Shown here one piece after another: positions 41,901 through 50,900 of a DNA stretch of 64,000 bases. Numbering within the stretch: position 1 is the first letter of the stretch; every line of letters begins with the position of its first letter. This DNA is from Fragum whitleyi (taxonomy: Eukaryota > Mollusca > Bivalvia > Cardiida > Cardiidae). The stretch lies in assembly GCA_948146395.1 (NCBI GenBank), contig OX411549.1, positions 32,200,693 to 32,264,692 of the forward strand. Reading direction: 5' to 3'. A model generated the notes under the pieces. It made no database searches, was not told where the DNA came from, and saw only the letters and a list, made by a program, of their open reading frames with translations. A program made the translations under genes and the position numbers.

Positions 41901-44900
41901 AGTACGGATCTCTAATGTTTTAGAATCTCCAGCTTCAAGTATGTTTATCTCTCTGTTGATTGCTTTACGTAAGTTTTCCAAAGTCCAGTTGTTATGCTCA
42001 TTTTCCCTCGCGATATTTTTCCTCATTTCACTGGGTAGCTTGTCTAATAAAATTGGTACTAATAGGCTACCATAAGTATCTTGACTTTGATTCAATGATT
42101 CTAGCCCTCGGATGTAACTCTCCATTTTATCATGAAATAACCTTAGATCGTGTATAGTAAATGGGGGGCTTGGTAACTGTAAAAGAGCTTGCATGGTAGC
42201 TTGAATAATCTTATGTTGCTCTCTCTCGTATGATTGACTCTCGGTTGCGATAGGTCTTAAGTCTCTTAGTTCGTCCAGGCGTATACTCAGATCTAACGAA
42301 TACTCGTCCGTATTCACGATCTCCTCCTCGATTCCATCCTCGTCCATAAGTGATAAAATCTTCTCATTCAACGTTTCAAGTATTGTACATTTTGACTCCA
42401 GGGTTTCGAAGATTTTGTTGAACTTTCTCATCGTCTCTAGCGGCTTCTATTTTCTCCAATAATCGCTTCGTTGTATTCCTGTGTGCGTTTCGCTGGATAA
42501 TCAGCTTGCTCAAAGTTTGTTTAGACATCTTGCTTGTCTAATCTCTCTGCGGTTTATCTCAATTGCGGGTTGTCTCTATAGCGGTTTGTATCCTGGTCAC
42601 GGCACCAAAATGTTTGAGTTGTTGGTTGAATTAACTACTTCGCTTGTGTTCAGGTTCGATCCTTTATTACAACTGACGGATAAATCAAATTACAATAGTT
42701 ACAATAACAAACAAACACGTATCTAATAAACAACGTAACGTCAAGACAACACAGACGTAAAATACGGGAACGTATACAAGACGCGGGAAAGACGAAACGA
42801 CGTTAACGTAACGCGGGAACAACATACAGACGTTGACGTGTCCACAACATTCTCCGGGCACCACAATGCAATTACACAAATAATCATAAATTAGTGAATC
42901 AAACGGATAAGAAACACATTGATTTCGGCACTTTCCATGAATGTCCTTATGTCTCTTTGATACACATGAATTAAGGAATGAATTAATATGGAATGTCCGT
43001 ATGAAAATGAATTTAATAGGATTCCAACTTCGGGTTCTTCGTTGGTGTCTAAGGTTTTTCATCTCGCAAGTAAGAACGTCGTCGTGGAGGTCTATTGTAT
43101 ATGAAGGACCGTTTTCTACGGGGGTATTGTAGATTGTTAGTAACGGGGCTCGATCTTTGGTTCACATCGACGAAGTCGTAGTTTTGCAATGTCCGATTCA
43201 CAAAACGCTCACAGAAGGGTGACGCAGGTATCCTCCGCCCACACAAATGTTTACCGGGGAACAAATCTATTGACATGTCATACTGATTCTCGCTTTGATA
43301 TGACTGGGTGATATTTAGCATCATGTGGGTATTCGTTTCATCGGGATCCGTCGGCAAAGGTCCGGAGAGAAGATATCCCACTTTCGATTGTACTGCAGTG
43401 GGACCGTTTCCCCGAATCACTTTGTCCTCAACGACTTTCCAGTACTGATCTGCACCAATCAATAATGAAATCTCGAACTTATCTTCACTGGAAAATGGGT
43501 GTGCTAACTTAAGTCCACTGAGACACGGTAGATTTGACACGCGGTTATGTGCTGTGATCTGTAGAGGCACTGCTATTGACGGAATGATAAGAACGTCTAA
43601 TTTCACCTTCTCGCTGTTATCTGTTATCAGAAATATTTCAGCTTTTCCTATGTCTTGATAAGACAAATCTTGTTGCTGGCTACCGAAAGAAGCTAATCGT
43701 ATCTGTTCTGTTCCTTTTCGTATTACTCCTAATTCATTTGCTAGTTCCTCCGTTATAAAACTTCTCTGTGCGCCTTCGTCGAATAGTATATTTGAGTAGG
43801 CATAATGACCTTCATTCTCAACTTCTGCTACTGCCGTTTTCACTAATATGTCTGGTTTGTCGTGATTAACGTTCATTATTGTTGTTTTGGGTGCCCCCTC
43901 GATATCTGACTTAAAACGGGGATTCTTGAAACAAATACTGGTATGATGTTTCTTATCGCAATATCTGCAAGTTGTTTTTGACTGGCAATTGACCACATAA
44001 TGATTTCCTAGACAGTTGAAGCACATTCTTCTCCATTTAACTTCGTCAACCCTTGAGGCCTGACTGGCGAATTCTCTGCATTCGTTGCTGTAATGCTCTT
44101 GTCTACAATAGGCACATTTTACTGGTTTCTCAACCACGCTCGTGTTAGTATCTACATCCGTTATGCTTTGTGTAGCAGTATAGAACATTGCTGTTGGGTT
44201 TTGAGTACGGATCTCTAATGTTTTAGAATCTCCAGCTTCAATTATGATTATTTGTGTAATTGCATTGTGGTGCCCGGAGAATGTTGTGGACACGTCAACG
44301 TCTGTATGTTGTTCCCGCGTTACGTTAACGTCGTTTCGTCTTTCCCGCGTCTTGTATACGTTCCCGTATTTTACGTCTGTGTTGTCTTGACGTTACGTTG
44401 TTTATTAGATACGTGTTTGTTTGTTATTGTAACTATTGTAATTTGATTTATCCGTCAGTTGTAATAAAGGATCGAACCTGAACACAAGCGAAGTAGTTAA
44501 TTCAACCAACAACTCAAACATTTTGGTGCCGTGACCAAACCGCAAAAGAGACAAACCGCAATAGAGATAAACCGCAATAGAGACAACCCGCTATAGAGAC
44601 AACCGCAATTGAGATAAACCGCAGAGAGATTAGACAAGCAAGATGTCTAAACAAACTTTGAGCAAGCTGATCATCCAGCGAACCGCACATAGGAATACTA
44701 CGAAGAGATTATTGGAGAAAATAGAAGCCGCTAGAGACGATGAGAAAATCAGAGAGTTCAACAAAATCTTCGAAACCTTGGAGTCAAAATGGACAATACT
44801 TGAAACGTTGAATGAGAAGATTTTATCACTTATGGACGAGGATGGAATCGAGGAGGAGATCGTGAATACGGACGAGTATTCGTTAGATCTGAGTATACGC

Positions 44901-47900
44901 CTGGACGAACTAAGAGAGTTAAGACCTACCGCAACCGAGAGTCAGTCATACGAGAGAGAGCAACAGTGGACACATTCGAACGATCGAGGGGTCATTAGTC
45001 AACCTACAAACCAGACAGAACATCTCACATCGCAGTTGAGTATAAATCATGCACATGGAGTTATTCAAGGGAACCAAGTTGTGAGTAACGAATCTTTTAT
45101 ATCTACTTCATCGCAGAGTCATAAATTACCAAAGTTAATACTCCCTACTTTCGACGGTAACGTCCTTCATTGGCAGACGTTTTGGGACTGTTTCGAAACC
45201 AGTGTACATAACAACCCTTGTCTGAGTAGCATTCAGAAATTCAGTTATCTCAAATCACAGTTAGAGGGAATAGCCGCCATGACTATCGAAGGATTTTCGC
45301 TGACAAACGCCAATTACTCGAAAGCACTAGAGCTGTTACGTGAACGTTACGGTCAGCAACATAAGATTATTCAAGCTACCATGCAAGCTCTTTTACAGTT
45401 ACCTAGCCCCTCATTTACTATACACGATCTAAGGTTATTTCATGATAAAATGGAGAGTTACATCCGAGGGCTAGAATCATTGAATCAAAGTCAAGATACT
45501 TATGGTAGCCTATTAGTACCAATTTTATCAGACAAGCTACCCAGTGAAATGAGGAAAAATATCGCGAGGGAAAATGAGCATAACAACTGGACTTTGGAAA
45601 ACTTACGTAAAGCAATCAACAGAGAGATAAACATAATTGAAGCTGGAGATTCTAAAACATTAGAGATCCGTACTCAAAACCCAACAGCAATGTTCTATAC
45701 TGCTACACAAAGCAAAACTACGACTTCGTCGATGTGAACCAAAGATCGAACCCCGTTACTAACAATCTACAATACCCCCGTAGAAAACGGTCCTTCATAT
45801 ACGATAGACCTCCACGACGACGTTCTTACTTGCGATGTCCGATTCACAAAATGCTCACAGAAGGGTGACGCATGTATCCTCCGCCCACACAAATGTTTAC
45901 CGGGAAACAAATCTATTGACATGTCATAGAGAAGTTTTATAACGGAGGAACTAGCAAATGAATTAGGAGTAATACGAAAAGGAACAGAACAGATACGATT
46001 AGCTTCTTTCGGTAGCCAGCAACAAGATTTGTCTTATCAAGACAAAGGAAAAGCTGAAATATTTCTGATAACAGATAACAGCGAGAAGGTGAAATTAGAC
46101 GTTCTTATCATTCCGTCAATAGCAGTGCCTCTACAGATCACCGCACATAACCGCGTGTCAAATCTACCGTATCTCAGTGGACTTAAGTTAGCACACCCAT
46201 TTTCCAGTGAAGATAAGTTCGAGATTTCATTATTGATTGGTGCAGATCAGTACTGGAAAGTCGTTGAGGACAAAGTGATTCGGGGAAACGGTCCCACTGC
46301 AGTACAATCGAAAGTGGGATATCTTCTCTCCGGACCTTTGCCGACAGATCCCGATGAAACGAATACCCACATGATGCTAAATATCACCAAGTCATATCAA
46401 AGCGAGAATCAGTATGACATGTCAATAGATTTGTTTCCCGGTAAACATTTGTGTGGGCGGAGGATACATGCGTCACCCTTCTGTGAGCATTTTGTGAATC
46501 GGACATCGCAAAACTACGACTCCGTCGATGTGAACCAAAGATCGAACCCCGTTACTAACAATCTACAATACCCCCGTCGAAAACGGTCCTTCATATACGA
46601 TAGACCTCCACGACGACGTTCTTACTTGCGAGATGAAAAACCTCAGACACCCAGATATCAACGAAGAACCCGAAGTTGGAATCCTATAGGCCTACAATAC
46701 ATTCTTCATACGGACATTCCATATTAATTCATTCATTAATTCATGTGTATCATTGAGACATAAGGACATTCATGGATAGTGCCGAAATTAAAGTGTTTCT
46801 TATCCGTTTAATTTACTTATTTATGATTATTTGTGTAATTGCATTGTGGTGCCCGGAGAATGTTGTGGATACGTCAACGTCTGTATGTTGTTCCCGCGTT
46901 ACGTTAACGTCGTTTCGTCTTTCCCGCGTCTTGTATACGTTCCCGTATTTTACGTCTGTGTTGTCTTGACGTTACGTTGTTTATTAGATACGTGTTTGTT
47001 TGTTATTGTAACTATTGTAATTTGATTTATCCGTCGGTTGTAATAAAGGATCGAACCTGAACACAAGCGAAGTAGTTAATTCAACCTACAACTCAAACAG
47101 TTATATTCTAAACAGTAGTTTCAGGGAAGAAGACTTTTTTTCATATTTCATCATATGGGACCATTTTTCAGTTACACACCAGCCCGTAGAGCCCATGTTA
47201 TCAGCCTGATCAGAAAATTACCAGCAAATCTGAAAGAGCATGTCCCATGGATTATTCCTGTGAAATTTGGTTGAATTCTGAAGATTAGTTTCAAAGAAGA
47301 TGCTTAAGAAAAAGTTAACAGACGCACACATGGATGCACAGACACACCAACGATGGACACCAGGCCATGACATAAGTTCCGCTCGACTTAGTCCAGGGGA
47401 ACTAAAAATTACCCAATTTACAGTATAATTCTCCTACCTGCAGTGATTTGTCCTTATTTTGTCTCAGAAATTTTATAACTTCTCTGTACCCTTTCAGCTT
47501 ATCATCCTAAAAAGTAACAACCATCACAATGTGAATACAACATAGCTGATGTAAATCATACGTCATTTCAAAGAAAATGCATCACAAGATAGTGGGAATA
47601 CAGTAGAACATGTATAAAGTCTCAATTTACAAACAAAAGGGAATGGCTGCTTTATAAAAAAAAATGAAAAAGATAATTTTTAAAACATGTTATGAATGAC
47701 CTACGCCGCTGGAGTGAAATAACCCCATTGAATATTTTTGATATTACCCAGGTGTTATGACACTAGTGGAATAATTATGTAAATGAGCCTAGAACATATA
47801 GCATTAACCCAACCATTCAGGTCACATATAAATAGAATATCAAATTTGTGCTCATAGAATACCAAATTCATTAAACTTATCATCTAAAACAGCTATAAAC

Positions 47901-50900
47901 TCAGCACAGCCTCGTTTTTATCCGTTTATAGATGACTTGTTGAATAAATTGGGTATTCAATGACCACTAATTCAATATCTATATTATACAAATGATTCAT
48001 TGCATTATTTAAACTGAATCTTTTGCTGTTTTTTTACTCATTCACACTCAATTCCATTTTTTGATGACCACAAAGAAAAAAAAGATAGGGAGAAGCAATT
48101 TCTGCCTTGTCTACAATGTTTTCTTTCCAAATAGATAAGGACTTTTAAAATCATGGAATAAAAAATTATCCTCTGCAACTTATTAAATATTGGACTAGTT
48201 TAAATTTTGTTGTCAGCTCTGCAGTCAGCGTGCAAACTGTTTGCAAATTTTACCCCACTTTGCACATAAGAGCATGTGCAAAGTGGGGTATAATTTGCAG
48301 ACAGTTTGCACTGATGTGTCATCCTGAACTCAGGGTTGGTAATATTTTTAATGAAATACCTGTTCTTTTTTCACTTTTTTGATGTTATCCAAGGCTTTCA
48401 CATATCTTGTAGAGGCAAATATGGCATCAAACTTCTCCTTCAGCTGTTTGCCCTCACTCAAAGGCCTGAAAAACATGGACAGTGTTGGATCATGATGTAT
48501 AGTTGACAACATCTAAAACTAGGTTCAAAGGACTTTGAGTAAAACTTGAGTATTTAAAATTTTCTGAAATTGAATCTTAAGGATTTCTAAATGAGCTCAG
48601 TACAAACAGTATTTCTTTCAAGCTTTAATATCTTTTTATTACAAATGAAATTAATGTATTGACATTATAAACTAGAAAGCCATAAAAGGCTTGAGTCGCT
48701 CCACAGGCTTGAAATTCTTGAAATAGCAAATCTAACGTTTGACTAGATTTTAAGATATTTTGAGTTCTACTGATGTTGAAATGATTTTCAAAGATTCCAC
48801 TATATAAAATAAAGAGAAATGATCTCTACCCATAAAAGACTTATTTTTCATCCAATGACAATAAATTTTCACTGCATGAAAAAAGTTCACACAAGGATCA
48901 ATCCAGTGAAATTAGGTTGATATCCATCAATTACATTCTGTGAAAATGATTTTCAAAGTTTCCACTATAGAAAAATGACCTCCGCCAATAAAATACATAT
49001 TTTTCATCGATCACAATAATTTTTGGTAGACTGATAAAGGTTCACTCAAGGATCATTCCAGTGAAATTTTGTTGATATCCATCAATTACCTTCTGAGAAA
49101 ATGATTTTCAAAGTTTCCACTATATAACATTTAGAGAAATGACCTCCTCCCATAAAATAATATTTGGTAGCCTGATAAAGGGTCACCCAAGGATCATTCC
49201 AGTGAAATTTGGTTGATATCCATCAATTACATTCTGTGAAAATGATTTTCAAAGTTTCCACTATATAACATATAGAGAAATAACCTCCGCCAATAAAATA
49301 CATATTTTTCACGCGATCACAATAATATTTGGTAGACTGATAAAGGTTCACTCGAGGAACATTCCAGTGAAATTTTGTTGATATCCATCAATTACCTTCT
49401 GAGAAAATGATTTTCAAAGTTTCCACTATATAACATTTAGAGAAATGACCTCCGCCCATAAAATGCATATTTTTCATCCGATCACAATAATATTTGGTAG
49501 CCTGATAAAGGGTCACCCAAGGATCATTCCAGTGAAATTTGGTTGTTATCCATCAATTACATTCTGTGAAAATCATTTTCAAAGTTTCCACTATATAACA
49601 TATAGAGAAATGACCTCCACCCATAAAATGCATATTTTTCATCCAATCACAATGATTTTTGGTAGACTGATAAAGGGTCACCCAAGGATCATTCCAGTGA
49701 AATTTGGTTGATATCAATCACTTTCATTCTGAGAAAATGATTTTCATAGTTTCCACTATATAACATATAGAGAAATGACCTCCGCCCATAAAATGCATAT
49801 TTTTCATCCGATCACAATAATTTTTGGTAGACTGATAAAGGGTCACCCAAGGATCATTCATGTAAAATTTAATTGGTATCCATCAATTAGATTATGAGAA
49901 AATTCACTTTTTACCATATTTGGAAATTAGCCACGTCTATTAAACCCATGTTTTTCATTGGATCAAAATTTCTTGAACAACTTTTACAGAGGGTCACCCA
50001 AGGATCATTCCTGTGAAGTTTTGTTGAAATTCATCCAGTAGTTTCTGAGGAGAAGATTTTTAAAGAAAAAGTTTACGACCGGACGCACGGACGGACTGAC
50101 CACTTTCAGCCAGTGGAGCTAAAAAGCTTGTGAAAAAATTTCCACTAGGTTTAAGTTGCCAAAGATACAATAAACAATATCCCATAACAGAACTTTTAGT
50201 TTCTATTTCTCTTTAAAGTTAAAACTAATCCATTATCTTTGCGACAAAATAAGATGATTTGTTTACAAGGCTACCCATTGAAAACGACATGTTTAACTCT
50301 TGTTATGCTGAACTCAGAATATTCCAGTTTTGGCAGGAGGAATGGACAAAGATCAGTCTGCATATTTATGCAGTCTGATCTTAGTCTATTACACCTGATT
50401 TCCTTTTTTTACTAAAGAATTTTCAAAAAAATGTTGTTTTCTTCAAAATAAATACAGTCTCACACTTTGATTTTAATGTAATTTTGACAAGGGGTTTATT
50501 CAGCATGAGAAGGGTCAAGTTATACCAATTTGCTTCTTCTTGATGACAGAAAATGACATTCTCTAACACTGCTTTGGACACGCCCAGTGATGTGATCATC
50601 TGTAAAGAAAGTAAGACTTAAATAAGCTTGAGTAAACACTTAGACCAATAAAACTGCAAATTCATCCTAGTAATCACACCATCCAGTGTTTTTCATTACT
50701 GGTCAACTACCTTAAAGCAATCTTATATGAGCTTGTTTGTGACATTTCCTACAATTTGAAATGTACCTTAGGTGCAAACACTTAGTAGCATTGACAACCA
50801 CATATCGTAAATATAGTCACCTGAAGTCTACAAATTCTTCGAGACCTTATCTATCTACTAAGGGCATAGTGAGGACTCTGGTCAGACTGTTGGGATGCAC

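Larger units (their letters stand above)
41419..47099 (+). mobile_element. Rearranged BEL/Pao LTR retrotransposon
   Basis: The outer ends are LTR ends in plus orientation: 41419 starts TGTTGTGGACAC and 47099 ends AACTCAAACA. They are flanked by the 5-bp target duplication GTTAT (41414-41418 and 47100-47104), so the block inserted as a unit or was rebuilt in place. Inside are three full 239-bp LTRs (one inverted), a 59-base LTR start, two partial gag regions and two partial peptidase regions in opposing orientations. The coding parts match BEL/Pao gag (DUF1759), CCHC knuckles and DUF1758 peptidase. No RT, RNase H or integrase is present, so it is non-autonomous. It sits in RAD50 intron 7. Confidence 0.85.

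Noticed and set aside
43049..44293. Host retropepsin-like gene
   Set aside because: Linked to LTRs, gag and inverted copies of itself; it is BEL element sequence.
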